Notes: a model not told the origin generated them from the letters alone. DNA of 64,000 nucleotides from Betaproteobacteria bacterium (GCA_016709965.1 JADJLT010000002.1:166666-230665), one strand, 5' to 3'. Numbered from the stretch's first letter, positions 35,544 to 45,219 are shown. A program made the numbers and translations.

Positions 35544-35806
35544 TTCGAGATGCTAGCAGCCTTGAGCTGTATTTGATGATCAAGGGCAGTCAGATTTAGG
35601 CGGGCTTTGGACGATGGCTAAGCATATACAGAACTAAACTAAAGCAACTGATTGGCCGAGTTTACTCACTTGGGGCCACTTCCCCGTGCCTCACTTCTTC
35701 CCTGATCTATCGTCATAGGGTCACTCGAGCCGATACCACCCGGAACTACGTGCAATCCTCCGATAGCCATTACACTTTAAGAATCGTGGTAACACTTGGC
35801 TGAACT

Positions 35807-36601
35807 ATGCGTATCCAGATCGCATCCGATCTACACCTTGAACACGTTCAATGGCGATTTCCGGAATATCGAGCTATCGAACCTTGTGTCGCGGATGTGC
35901 TTGTGCTGGCTGGCGACATCAATCAGGGAACGCGGGCGCTGGACCAATTCGCCGACTGGCCATATCCGGTCGTGTACGTTCCAGGAAATCACGAATATTA
36001 CAATTCATCGTTGGCTGACATTGAAGCCAGGTTTGTGCAGCGAGCCGAGGACTACCCAAATGTCAGCATATTGGCGCCAGGTTGCTGCGAAATTGCCGGC
36101 GTAAGGTTTATTGGCTGTACGTTGTGGACAGATTACGAACTCTTCGGGAAAGAGCACCGGGATTTGGCCATGGCGATTTGTGGTGAAAGCATTCCTGATC
36201 ACACCGCGATCAAAGTAGTCGAAGAATCACCATTTACGCCCGCGGCCGCATTGACGCTACATCTGGCACAACGCCAGTGGTTGAAATCAAGACTGGCTGA
36301 ACCGTTCAATGGAAAGACCGTGGTCGTCACCCACCATGCACCTTCTGCACTCAGTCTTCATCCGCGCTTCGCAAAAGACATCACCAGCGCCGGCTTTATG
36401 TCGAATTTATCGGAATTGCTTGGCAAGGCCGAGCTGCACATCCACGGCCACACGCACCATTCATTTGATTATATGGTCAACGGCACACGCGTGATCGCCA
36501 ACCCGAAGGGTTACAGCAAGGGGGTCAAATGGGCTTCAATTCCCGCCGACTTGGCGCATGAAAATCCAAGCTTTGACCAACGATTTACCGTAGAAATCTG
36601 A
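35807..36601 (+). CDS. calcineurin-like metallophosphoesterase
   Basis: A 264-residue protein with the ordered metal motifs of the family: SDLHLE, DVLVLAGDIN, VPGNHEYY, VTHHAPSA and HGHTHHSFDY. It has no signal peptide, so it is cytoplasmic. The substrate cannot be read from sequence. It immediately precedes the insertion-sequence block, whose left end lies 39 bp after its stop. Confidence 0.85.
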   Translation: MRIQIASDLHLEHVQWRFPEYRAIEPCVADVLVLAGDINQGTRALDQFADWPYPVVYVPGNHEYYNSSLADIEARFVQRAEDYPNVSILAPGCCEIAGVRFIGCTLWTDYELFGKEHRDLAMAICGESIPDHTAIKVVEESPFTPAAALTLHLAQRQWLKSRLAEPFNGKTVVVTHHAPSALSLHPRFAKDITSAGFMSNLSELLGKAELHIHGHTHHSFDYMVNGTRVIANPKGYSKGVKWASIPADLAHENPSFDQRFTVEI

Positions 36602-36946
36602 CGTCGACTACTGAATGCCATCAATGGCGTCAGTTGAATGATGGTGTTGAAAAACCCATTGCTCAAGCCGGGTTCGCTCGCCCGATATGCGATTTTTTGC
36701 GTGTTTTAGCCTTTAAATGAGGTCGGCGAGCTGTGTTTTTAGGTCATTTCTGTCGGCGCGCGTTTAAAAATACCCGGCTGTGCGCGTTGAACGATTACTC
36801 AGGGACGTTGGCCGCCTGAGGCAGGTCGGTTGAAGTTTAGTGTAGCGGATTCATCCGGGTTTTGAAGGAAGCGGGAGGCCGATGTATTGCGTGGGGATAG
36901 CCGCGTAGGGCGAAGCCCGGAGCGGATTTCCCCACGCGGCCTCCGC

Positions 36947-37750
36947 TCAGAACGGTTCCTTTTCCTCGGCTTGTCCCGGGCGCTTGCTCTCTTCCCTTGC
37001 CTTGATGCGTGACTTGGCGGTCGCACTGCTGTGGCGGAATCGGTAGGACTCGTTGCCCGTCTCCACGATATGGCAATGATGCGTCAGCCGATCCAGCAGT
37101 GCCGTCGTCATCTTGGCATCCCCGAACACGGCTGACCATTCCTTGAAGGTCAGGTTCGTTGTGATCATCACGCTGGTATGCTCGTAGAGCTTGGAGAGCA
37201 AGTGAAACAGCAAGGCGCCACCGGCCTGACTGAAGGGCAGATAGCCTAGTTCGTCGAGAATCACCAGATCCATGCGCATTAACGCAAAGGCCAACTTTCC
37301 TGCCTTGCCGGCAGCCTTCTCCTGCTCCAGCAGATTGACCAGATCAACCGTCGAGTAAAACCGCACTCGTTTGCCGTGCTGGGTAATGCCGGAGACACCT
37401 AAGGCCGTGGCCAAATGCGTCTTGCCGGTCCCTGTCCCGCCGATGAACACCACGTTGTGGGCTGCCTCGGCAAAGGACAGATTCGCCAGTTCGGTGATCA
37501 GACCACGATCAACCTTTGATTGCTCGAAATCGAACCCCGCTAGATCACGATGGACGGGAAACTTGGCGCTATGAAGTTGATAGCTGATTGAGCGCATAGC
37601 CCGATCTGTATATTCGACATCCAGCAGATGCTCAACCAGCCAGCGAGCCGACTGCAACCCAGCCGACTCGCCCTGAGCAAGCAGCTCATCCCAAGCGCCG
37701 GCCATGCCATACAAGCGGAGGTTTTTGAGTTCGGTCGCAATATCACGCAT
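36947..37750 (-). CDS. istB: IstB, IS21 helper ATPase
   Basis: 267 residues from ATG 37750, overlapping the istA stop by 8 bp. AAA+ motifs: Walker A GGTGTGKTHLA, Walker B LVILDELGYLPF, and FHLLSKLYEHTSVMITTNLTF. IstB forms an ATP-dependent oligomer that selects target DNA and activates IstA. Full length. Confidence 0.92.
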   Translation of the reverse strand: MRDIATELKNLRLYGMAGAWDELLAQGESAGLQSARWLVEHLLDVEYTDRAMRSISYQLHSAKFPVHRDLAGFDFEQSKVDRGLITELANLSFAEAAHNVVFIGGTGTGKTHLATALGVSGITQHGKRVRFYSTVDLVNLLEQEKAAGKAGKLAFALMRMDLVILDELGYLPFSQAGGALLFHLLSKLYEHTSVMITTNLTFKEWSAVFGDAKMTTALLDRLTHHCHIVETGNESYRFRHSSATAKSRIKAREESKRPGQAEEKEPF

Positions 37751-39239
37751 GGCTTGCCTCCGTCCGCAGGCGGTCGTAGCGGCCAGTATCGGCAACCGGC
37801 ATTTCGGTCACCTGCAAGCTGGTTTCGACATGCTCGGGTGGCGGCGCTGTCTTCAGACGATTGAGGACATTCTCAACGTGTTCGGCGCTCGGATTTCCCG
37901 ACTCCAGAACCAGTTCGACCGCTACCAGAACGCTTTCCAATCCCGCTCTCGGAACTGCCGTAAGCACCTTGGCCATGATGCGGTCTCCGCCTTCGCGTTT
38001 GAGCAGAAGACTGCGCAGGCGAAGCAAAGGATCCGGCAGGTCGGCAAATGGCGCACCATTGCGCAACGCACCCGGCTTGCGCTCGATGATGGGAATATAG
38101 TGTTGCCAGTCGTAGTGGGTCTGGTTCCGCTCGAAGCTGCGCACATGGCTGGCGACGACCATGTCGTGGGCAACGAAATCGAGTCGCTCGGGATAGATAC
38201 GAATGCTCACCATCTGGCCGACCAGTTCGCACGGTGCCGAGTATCGACACCGATCAATGCTGACCAGGCAGGTGCTCGACACCTTCCCCAGAGTCTCCAC
38301 GTAGCCATCGAAGGGCGTCACCATCGGCATCAGGCTGGGCTGCTCATGTTCGAGCATTTCGGAAATCGTCAGATCGCCATATTCGGTATGGCGCAATTCG
38401 CGCCACAGGGTGCGGCACTTGGCCAGCAGCCACAGATTCAGTTCGGTGAATGAGCCAAACCGCTCCTTGCCTGCGTCTTGCCAGATACGTAGCCGACTAT
38501 CCTGAACATTCTTCTCGACGACGCCTTTCTCCCAACCGGATGCCACGTTGCAGAAGTCCGGGTCGAAGAGGTAATGCGAGGCCATGGCGGCGAAGCGAGT
38601 GTTTACAGTTCGCCCTTTTCCTTTATTGACCTTATCCACGGTGGTCTTCATGTTGTCATAGATGCCGCGACGGGGAATGCCGCCCAGTGCGCTGAAGGAT
38701 CGCGTGTGGGCATCAAACAGCATTTCATGGCTCTGCGTGGGATAGGCCTGGACTACAAAGGCGCGGCTGGCACAAAGCTTCAGGTGGGAGGCCAGGATTT
38801 TGCGCCAGACGCCGTTAATCACCAGGCGCTCTTCGCTCCAGTCGAATTGAAAGGCTTCGCCCAATTCGAAGCGCAGGGGGACGTAGGCTTTGACCAGGGC
38901 CTGGCCGCCATTCAGGCGCCAGCGTCGGACAAACTCCGTAACCCGGCTGTAGTCGCCATCAAATCCCGCCGCCTGAATCTCACGAAATAATTTCAGCGCC
39001 GTTCGGCGGTCGCGCTTCGGGCGCCGGGTATCCACTTCCAGCGCCTTAGTCAGTCGCTCGGCAAACGGCGCAATCTTGGTGTCTTCAGCGGGGCGTCGCC
39101 GATACTGCGGCTCTGTTCCCTCTGCTGCGTTCAGCCAGCGCCGCACTGTCTTGCGGGTCAGGCCCGTGCGTCTTTCAATTTCCGACAGCGAAAGGCCGTC
39201 GCGGTAAAACATGCGTCGAATTATTCCCAGATCTTTCAT
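37743..39239 (-). CDS. istA: IstA, IS21 transposase
   Basis: 498 residues. I chose ATG 39239 because AAAGGAG lies 9 bp upstream; an earlier in-frame ATG is at 39248. An N-terminal helix-turn-helix (SLSEIERRTGLTRKTVRRWL) precedes the DDE integrase core (FQFDWSEERLVI, PRRGIYDNMKTTVDKV). It is intact and full length. Confidence 0.92.
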   Translation of the reverse strand: MKDLGIIRRMFYRDGLSLSEIERRTGLTRKTVRRWLNAAEGTEPQYRRRPAEDTKIAPFAERLTKALEVDTRRPKRDRRTALKLFREIQAAGFDGDYSRVTEFVRRWRLNGGQALVKAYVPLRFELGEAFQFDWSEERLVINGVWRKILASHLKLCASRAFVVQAYPTQSHEMLFDAHTRSFSALGGIPRRGIYDNMKTTVDKVNKGKGRTVNTRFAAMASHYLFDPDFCNVASGWEKGVVEKNVQDSRLRIWQDAGKERFGSFTELNLWLLAKCRTLWRELRHTEYGDLTISEMLEHEQPSLMPMVTPFDGYVETLGKVSSTCLVSIDRCRYSAPCELVGQMVSIRIYPERLDFVAHDMVVASHVRSFERNQTHYDWQHYIPIIERKPGALRNGAPFADLPDPLLRLRSLLLKREGGDRIMAKVLTAVPRAGLESVLVAVELVLESGNPSAEHVENVLNRLKTAPPPEHVETSLQVTEMPVADTGRYDRLRTEASHA

Positions 39240-39360
39240 GGTGATCATCTCCTTTGGCCCTGCTCAACAATCGAGCAGGAAGGTTAGTCACCCTGGGTAA
39301 TTTTCAACGCGCACTACTCAAACCATTTGGGTCCTATTCAACACGCGCCAACAGGTCATT

Positions 39361-40713
39361 TCATGCCATTTCGCATTCTGCAGGCGCAACTATCCCTCCA
39401 AAGAGTGGCGAAGGACAGGCCAGCTTGGCCAGTCGGCGCAAATTCTGAACGGTCGCCGCCAATGTGAATTCATCGCTGGCCCCGCTGATGCCACGTAAAC
39501 GTAACCGGTCCAACCGGAGAATCCGCTTGAGGCGGGCAAATAGCATCTCCACCTTCTTGCGCTCACAGCGTGACTGCTGATATTGCGGCGTCTTGGCGAT
39601 GCTCCGAGCCACATTCCGGGCTTCCTCATGGATACTCCGGGCAATTTTGCGCATCTCCGTATTCGGGCAGCACCGCACTTTTTCTGGGCAGCTTGCGCAG
39701 TCGCGCTGGCTTGCCCGATATACGATCGTCTCGGCTTTGGTGATGCGGCTGCGCGGCTTATTGAAGGCGCGGCGATCACAACAGGACTCTTGCCTGTTGG
39801 GCAGCGGTATTCATTGGCCTCTCGATCCCACTGGAAATCGCTACGAGAGAAGGTGCCGTCTTTGCGCTCAGTCCGATCCCAAACGGGGACGTGTGGTTCG
39901 ATAGCCTTCTCATCGACCATCCAGGCCAGCATCGGTGCCGTACCGTAGGCCGTATCCCCGATGAGGCGCCGTGGCGTTATATTGAAGTTCGTCTCGACTC
40001 GATCAACCATGAGCTTGGTGGACTCAACCTCTGCGGTGCGATTCGCAGGCGTCGCTTCCACATCCACGATGACACCATGGGCAACATCAATCAGATAGTT
40101 CGTCGAATAGGCAAAGAAGGCCGGCCCACCGGGTGCGGCCGTCCAACTTGATTGCGGGTCGGCGAGCGAAATGCGCTTGGGGATGGTTACGCCCAGCGCT
40201 TCGTTGTCCAGTCCTTCCAGATATTCGCGTACAGCCCGCTTGCAGTGGGCCTGCCTCTGCCTCAATAATGCTGGCATCTACTGCAAAGCCTTCACCCTTG
40301 ACCAAGCCGGCCGCCATGCAGGCACGCACGACTTTGTCGAATACCCAACGGAATGTTCCGCTCTCACGAAAGCGACCATGGCGATTCTTTGAAAAGGTCG
40401 AATGGTTCGGCACGGCATCTTCCAGACTGAGACGGCAGAACCAGCGGTAGGCCAGGTTCAGGTGAACTTCTTCACACAAGCGCCGCTCGGAACGGATGCC
40501 ATAACAGTAGCCAACGACCAACATCCGGATCATCAACTCGGGATCAATTGAGGGGCGACCGGTGTGGCTGTAATACTCAGCCAGATGATCGCGCAGGTCA
40601 GCTAACTCCAAGCAGCGGTCGATGCCACGGAGTAGGTGCTTCTGGGGAACGACGGATTCAAGATTGAAGGAGTAGAACAGTTGGTCTTGACCGCTTGGCA
40701 GGTGCCCCATCAT
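39361..40713 (-). pseudogene. IS1182-family transposase, frameshifted
   Basis: The N-terminal part (MMGHLPSGQDQLFYSFNLE, IDPELMIRMLVVGYCYGIRSERRL, FSKNRHGRF) and the DDE core (DASIIEA, AVREYLEGLDNEAL, LIGDTAYGTAPML) match IS1182 transposases. The frame shifts near 40.25 kb and again near 39.79 kb before the tail ending AECEMA. The stop codon (39361-39363) lies inside the IS21 target duplication, so the IS21 element landed right at the 3' end of this gene. Either decayed or affected by sequence error. Confidence 0.8.
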
Positions 40714-40812
40714 CCTGATTACCTCGCTACAAACATGCACGAAGCATATTTTACCGCGGCGCGTTTTTCAACACCATCGAATGGAATCAGTCACCGACGA
40801 AGGCAGCGAGTT

Positions 40813-41133
40813 TCAATCAGGCCGTTGGCGGGACAAGGCCATGGGCTCGCATTTTTCACACAGCTCCCATGGCAGACATTCGCAAACTTTAGTCTGCTCG
40901 ACATATGCGCTACCGACGATCACCTTGCCTGTTGTCTGCTGCCGGGGCGCCGGCTTGCCCTTGGGCACCGCTTCATCGCCACCTACCTCATGAGGCGTGG
41001 GTGACCACCTTGAGAAAGGTGCCATATCAAGCTTGTCGTCGACGTACCAGATTTTTCTTGCGCCATCCCATCTGGCACCCAGCTTTTTGGCTTCATCCTT
41101 TTCAGCAAAGGGAACCTTCAAATTCGTTCTCAT
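40813..41133 (-). CDS. DUF5710-domain protein
   Basis: About 106 residues from ATG 41133. The N-terminus (LKVPFAEKDEAKKLGARWDGARKIWYV) is the DUF5710 motif, a short module found in many plasmid and phage DNA-metabolism proteins. A Pro/Lys linker is followed by a Cys-containing tail (KVCECLPWELCEKCEPM) that could bind zinc. Function unknown. Confidence 0.65.
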   Translation of the reverse strand: MRTNLKVPFAEKDEAKKLGARWDGARKIWYVDDKLDMAPFSRWSPTPHEVGGDEAVPKGKPAPRQQTTGKVIVGSAYVEQTKVCECLPWELCEKCEPMALSRQRPD

Positions 41134-41248
41134 GTACGTCCAGATTGTGTGGCAACGGCGCGCATTATAAATTTTCAAAGATCAGGCATGCGCGCACGCG
41201 TGTAGATTCTCTGTGACTTCTTCCGTGTTCGACATGTTCCGGAGACAT

Positions 41249-42118
41249 TCATTGTGACGTCGGTCCATTGAAATACGGTAGCAGAGCCCTGGCCGCCTCG
41301 ATTCGGTCACGCGGATTTGCCGACGCGTCGTTCATTACGGCCAGCAAGAAGGCTTTGGGATCGGTGAAGTTTTCACCAACATCAAGCTTTGGCCTGGATT
41401 GCCCGACATTGGCAGAGCAAGCGTGATTTGCGCTTGGCTGATTTGAAGACTCCTCCTGAATCGCGAGATCGATCTCTGCCTTTGTGCGAAGAATATTCAT
41501 TGCCTGCAGGAAAGCCCCTGCTTTCATACTCTCCAGCCTGGACAGCATCTCTGACTGCCGATCCATATTGGGGGCCATACCCAGGCCGGACTCTTCGATA
41601 AACATGGCGCCCATGCTGGGATCGATGAACGCAGACCATCTTCCGGTTGCCTCGTCATAAGCCGGAACCATCTCTACCAATTCTTGAGCGGTATCCGGAA
41701 TGCATCGAAGGTTGGAGAGAGAAACCTCGGCGAAATATCTGCTCCGTAATGCATCGAGAAAAAATCTGGCTTCAGCGAGTGGAATGCATTCCGCCAGAGA
41801 CAGCCAGAGTTGATATCCCGCGCTTCCTGACACCGAGATTGCCGGAGCAGGCAGTTCAAGGTCATCCTGTATCCCCTGATAAAGCCCTGCTACCGCCTCC
41901 CAGTCACTTGTCTTGTCGAAACCCACGACCATGGCTCTGACCCGTCCGTCCGCACCAACGAGCGTGCGCCTTGCCTGCGCTTCTCCACCCAGCCACCTGG
42001 CGATAAATTCGGGCGTAAATGAACCCTCTTCACTCGAGGTAATACCGGACGCGTCATCAGCCTGCTTCGGATTCTCTGAGAAATACAGTCGCTGCAGTTC
42101 ATCAATTAATTTGTTCAT
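41249..42118 (-). CDS. unknown protein, possibly of phage or plasmid origin
   Basis: 289 residues, with AGGTAACA before ATG 42118. The middle (ISVSGSAGYQLWLSLAEC) recalls the SGxxGxHLW segment of archaeo-eukaryotic primases, but catalytic acidic motifs are not clear to me. The C-terminus (DPKAFLLAVMNDASANPRDRIEAARALLPYF) resembles phage terminase small-subunit or packaging proteins. Function not assigned. The gene is intact, sits next to the DUF5710 gene and follows an IS block, consistent with an acquired segment. Confidence 0.5.
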   Translation of the reverse strand: MNKLIDELQRLYFSENPKQADDASGITSSEEGSFTPEFIARWLGGEAQARRTLVGADGRVRAMVVGFDKTSDWEAVAGLYQGIQDDLELPAPAISVSGSAGYQLWLSLAECIPLAEARFFLDALRSRYFAEVSLSNLRCIPDTAQELVEMVPAYDEATGRWSAFIDPSMGAMFIEESGLGMAPNMDRQSEMLSRLESMKAGAFLQAMNILRTKAEIDLAIQEESSNQPSANHACSANVGQSRPKLDVGENFTDPKAFLLAVMNDASANPRDRIEAARALLPYFNGPTSQ

Positions 42119-42312
42119 TTGTTACCTGAAATTGGGGAGTATTCAATTACCGGCTGAAGTCACCTGATAGCAATCGCAACAGGTCTCATGATCCGGAATC
42201 CACGCATCGGTTTTACCCCTCCGATCGGCCGTCCGGCAAAATGATTTGCTGCGTGGATGGCTCAATCTACCGATCTTCGCTGACATGGCATCTGCACGGG
42301 TGAAGACTTATT

Positions 42313-42865
42313 TCAATCAGAAGTCCCCGCAATAGTCGGCAGCGGACTCGGATTTGGCTGACGGTATTGCAGAAAATGACAGAGCACGTCCCGGCCTGTC
42401 TTGTTGTCCCGAAGCGCTCTCACCGACTCTTGATGAATGGGCCAATCGTTCAGCGGAATTTCTTTGGGAAACAGCGTATCGCCATCGAACGCTTGGTCGA
42501 TTCTGGTCAAGTAAAAGCGATGGCAATACGGCCAGGCTGCGGCATAAACAGAAGCACCACCAATCACGAATACAGGCTTGCCCGTCGCAAGTGCACCACG
42601 CAAGCCATCCTCCACGGTTGCAACCCGCGTACAACCGGGGCGTAACGCCAGATCCTCGCAATTGCTGACAATAAAGGAATCTGCTTGAACCTCATCCATC
42701 GATTCATAGGTCAGACGGCCTATGACCAATGCCGCGCCGGAAACCATTTTTCTCGAAATACGCCAACTCCTCGGGGATATCCCAAGGCAGCCATCCAGCC
42801 AAGCCCAGCATGCCATTACTGGCTACCGCACCGATACCAAAGATCAAGCCTTCGTCGCTGCCCAT
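42313..42865 (-). CDS. folA: dihydrofolate reductase (one frameshift)
   Basis: Reconstructed from ATG 42865: LIFGIGAVASNGMLGLAGWLPWDIPEELAYF, then, after a shift at an A-run near 42748, KMVSGAALVIGRLTYESM and the C-terminal part with GKPVFVIGGASVYAAAWPYCHRFYLTRI. These are DHFR hallmarks (WDIPEEL, VIGRxTYES, IGGASVY). It reduces dihydrofolate with NADPH. The start overlaps the folB end. The shift is one extra A in a homopolymer, probably a sequence error. Confidence 0.75.
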
Positions 42866-43230
42866 TGCTCGCGCGTCAATGAAAGTGAAATAGCAGGTGT
42901 TGCCTGACCGTTATACACATGTGGCTTATGCATCGAAACAAGGGCCGATGTCACGATGGAAATTCCGAATATAGCGTCCATCAACTCCAGAATGCTGGAC
43001 TCCAGACACTCACAGTGCGGATTACCCTCAAGCTTCCGAATCGCCAGAAAAACCACCTCGTAATCAACCACATCACGAATATCGTGAGGATTCGCTACTG
43101 AGTTCACAGGCGCCCAGGCATCAACATGGACCAGCACCGCCTGCGGACCATGTTTTTCAAGCGGGTTGCAGCCTGTGCGCAACTGAATGGTGGCATCGAC
43201 AGAGGCACACCAATGATTAGCTAACACCAA
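42844..43230 (-). CDS. folB: FolB-like dihydroneopterin aldolase
   Basis: 128 residues from TTG 43230 (or GTG 43227), with AAGGAAT upstream. HDIRDVVDYEVVFLAIRKL and the later SILELMDAIFGISIVTSALVSMHKPHVY fit the FolB/FolX fold. It acts in tetrahydrofolate synthesis, which agrees with the overlapping folA. The catalytic details are less clear, and it could be an epimerase-type relative. Confidence 0.65.
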   Translation of the reverse strand: MVLANHWCASVDATIQLRTGCNPLEKHGPQAVLVHVDAWAPVNSVANPHDIRDVVDYEVVFLAIRKLEGNPHCECLESSILELMDAIFGISIVTSALVSMHKPHVYNGQATPAISLSLTREQWAATKA

Positions 43231-43284
43231 TAATTCCTTTCTACGCCCATCGGTTTGGGCACGATATTACGATAAGTACGGCAA

Positions 43285-43744
43285 TCAATTGGCAAGAAAA
43301 AAGGCGCCTGCGCGCCCATTCAATACCCGTAAAGCCTTAACTGCCGGACAGGCCGTCACATTGTCCGAGCTTCCGGTTGACTGGCCAAGGGCATTGATGA
43401 CTGTAGCAGGTAATGGCGCCTTATCCACCGAAGCCTCGGGTTGAGCCAACGGGGCGATCTGATCATGCAGGCCGTTCAATTGTGCCTGAGCTTCGCCAAG
43501 CGCCCTGCTGGCAACCAAACCCTCGAGCCTGACTGGCTTCTCCTTGAGCCTGATTCGCCTCGATCTGTAATGACCGAGCGTTTTCTCGAGCACGTTCAGC
43601 TATAGCCTGAGCACCCTGCACCTTGGCACGAAGGGTAGTTGCCTGCTGCTCAGCCTGCTCCACATTACGCTGTGCGAGTTGCTGCTGAATCTGCATCCAG
43701 AATCCGCCAGTCACGGACTGAACGCTCGGTATGGATGAAACCAT
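43285..43744 (-). CDS. hypothetical coiled-coil protein (one frameshift)
   Basis: From the start at 43744 the frame encodes an Ala/Gln-rich coiled coil (QQQLAQRNVEQAEQQATTLRAKVQGAQAIAERARENARSL). After a shift near 43515 it continues as ASRALGEAQAQLNGLHDQIAPL and ends GAFFLAN. No family recognised. It has the same direction as the next small gene and may be co-transcribed with it. Confidence 0.5.
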
Positions 43745-43784
43745 AATTCTGCCCCCTAACGGCGATCCCCCGCCTTCACCGCAG

Positions 43785-43985
43785 TCAGGCTATCACATTG
43801 ATCAGCCTGCCCGTCTCCTGACCTTGTGCGTTTTTCACCGGGCGTGGCGCCTCTTCCGTGAACTCCACGCGTTCTGCCGCAGGTGGCTCACGCCTCTCTG
43901 CCTGTTGCACCTGCTGAGTCTGACTCGGCTGCGATGCAGTATTGGCGTAGGCGCTCACATTTGAAGTCACTGATTGAATATCCAC
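43785..43985 (-). CDS. small conserved-looking protein
   Basis: 66 residues: MDIQSVTSNVSAYANTASQP at the start, a Gln/Glu-rich middle and PVKNAQGQETGRLINVIA at the end. Low complexity, no signal peptide. Small proteins with this ETGxxINVxA ending are common next to flagellar or DNA-repair genes in betaproteobacteria, but I cannot assign a role. Confidence 0.5.
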   Translation of the reverse strand: MDIQSVTSNVSAYANTASQPSQTQQVQQAERREPPAAERVEFTEEAPRPVKNAQGQETGRLINVIA

Positions 43986-44053
43986 GTCGTCACCTCAACA
44001 AGTAATCTACTTAACAAGCTTAGATCACCTTCAAAAATATTTCAAAAGTATCT

Positions 44054-44092
44054 TCTACGGTCAACCTGAAAATAACGCAAAAAATGAAAAAC
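44054..44092 (+). repeat. dispersed repeat, copy g
   Basis: CTACGGTCAACCTGAAAATA then ACGCAAAAAATGAAAAAC. It keeps the left arm and A-rich right part but has lost the right arm. It runs into the start of a short Cys-containing frame. Confidence 0.65.
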
Positions 44093-44233
44093 CTGACTTC
44101 CGGAATGGTGCTATCAGAGGCGCTTCACAGGCCCGACGATTTAGAACTTGCTACCCGTTGTACCCAATGCAATTCATGTGGAAAAATCCATACCCTGACT
44201 CAAGCAAAAATAGAAAACGAGACAGCAAACTGA
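44084..44233 (+). CDS. possible 49-residue Cys-motif peptide
   Basis: ATG 44084 opens a 49-codon frame ending TGA 44231-44233. It contains RCTQCNSCGKIH, a CxxCxxC zinc-ribbon-like knuckle. There is no Shine-Dalgarno sequence, and the start lies in the tail of dispersed repeat copy g. Could be a real micro-protein or chance. Confidence 0.3.
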   Translation: MKNLTSGMVLSEALHRPDDLELATRCTQCNSCGKIHTLTQAKIENETAN

Positions 44234-44256
44234 ATTAAATCCACGGTATGCAAAAA

Positions 44257-44472
44257 TCAGGGGGAATTCGGGAGCTGCGACGAGTCACCAAAAATTGCAG
44301 TATCAGCCGACGTGATATCCGTGGTCGGGCTTCCTGAACGCAAACTGCAGTAGAGAAGTTGCTCTCGCAGACTACCCATAAGGACAATAGCAACGCCACT
44401 CGCGAAAAAACCCATTTGAGAGCGCACCACTTCGGTGCACCACTGGCAATATCGGTGCAGATTCTTACCCAA
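44257..44472 (-). CDS. uncertain small ORF
   Basis: A 71-codon frame from TTG 44472, overlapping the end of the next upstream frame. It has CQWC and one hydrophobic stretch (GFFASGVAIVLMGSL). No family recognised and no clear ribosome-binding site. Confidence 0.2.
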   Translation of the reverse strand: MGKNLHRYCQWCTEVVRSQMGFFASGVAIVLMGSLREQLLYCSLRSGSPTTDITSADTAIFGDSSQLPNSP

Positions 44473-44773
44473 AGACTGTATTGTTTGCAGCGCCTCCGGA
44501 CAAACAGGCGTACCTGGAAGGCAGACTGGTCGGAAGGCTCAAGCCCAATAGAAAATCTTCGGCATCATCTGCTGACGCGCCGGTAGATAACACGTACTCG
44601 GAAAGGCTGGCAAAGGCCGCAAGCCTCATCCAGAACAATGTTTCTTCAGTTAGCCGGGGTGACATCGCAATTCTCCTGACAGGAACAAGGAATCCGCCAA
44701 GCCGCCAATTTTGGCGACCTGCTGGCGGGTTGCCGATTGCAACCTCAGAAAATTGCTGTTGATAATTGTTCAT
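44465..44773 (-). CDS. uncertain hypothetical protein
   Basis: A 102-codon frame, with an internal start (MSPRLTEETLFWMRLAAFASLSEYVL) at 44665 also possible. The helical middle followed by ADDAEDFLLGLSLPTS is protein-like, but I recognise no family. The region contains no neighbours that suggest a role. Confidence 0.3.
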   Translation of the reverse strand: MNNYQQQFSEVAIGNPPAGRQNWRLGGFLVPVRRIAMSPRLTEETLFWMRLAAFASLSEYVLSTGASADDAEDFLLGLSLPTSLPSRYACLSGGAANNTVFG

Positions 44774-45096
44774 GATCCACCTCCGACTTTACTGATCATC
44801 AGATAAAGAAGAACTTGCCATGCAGATCATAACAAGCAAGTTTTAATCCAGCACCAAGGATGGAATCAGGATTTTGGAGGGCGTCTCTCGAAAGGACATG
44901 TATCGCTGGCCGAGCTTCAATATAAAAGCCATGACCGAACACCTTCAGCACTCAAGCCGATGCCGCGCGCTCTACGGCGCGAGATAAATGATGGCCTGAG
45001 CATCGCAGACCCGCTCATTTAGCAGCCTAGTAACGAATGCAGCCTACGACCGTGCAGGGGGGAATTGTGGGGGAAATATTTCAAAGAACCGCAGAA
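44774..45096. other. intergenic, nothing recognised
   Basis: About 320 bp between the small frames and the tRNA-Pro terminator. No frame or structured element that I can support. Confidence 0.5.
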
Positions 45097-45099
45097 ACG

Positions 45100-45125
45100 A
45101 AAAAGGCCAATCCGAAGATTGGCCT
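45100..45125 (-). terminator. terminator of tRNA-Pro
   Basis: Minus strand AGGCCAATC TTCG GATTGGCCT is followed by TTTT: a 9-bp stem with a UUCG tetraloop, 16 bp past the tRNA 3' end. Confidence 0.85.
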
Positions 45126-45141
45126 AAGTACTTGATTCTCT

Positions 45142-45219
<78 letters not shown>

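Larger units (their letters stand above)
36751..39353. mobile_element. IS21-family insertion sequence (istAB)
   Basis: A 2,603-bp element with TG...CA ends: TGTCGGCGCGCG at the left and the complement of TGTTGGCGCGTG at the right. Each end has a second inner repeat (GTGCGCGTTGAA..ATTAC.CAGGG), the multiple-repeat end structure of IS21. The 9-bp direct repeat GGTCATTTC flanks it at 36742-36750 and 39354-39362. Both transposition genes are intact, so it may be active. Confidence 0.88.
36640..40778. mobile_element. IS1182-family element, interrupted by an IS21-family element
   Basis: Terminal inverted repeats GATGGTGTTGAAAAAC (36640-36655) and its complement (40763-40778) match over 16 bp. GAAT flanks both sides (36636-36639 and 40779-40782), a 4-bp target duplication. 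Without the inserted IS21 element and its duplication it would be about 1.5 kb, normal for IS1182. The transposase gene is frameshifted. Confidence 0.8.
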
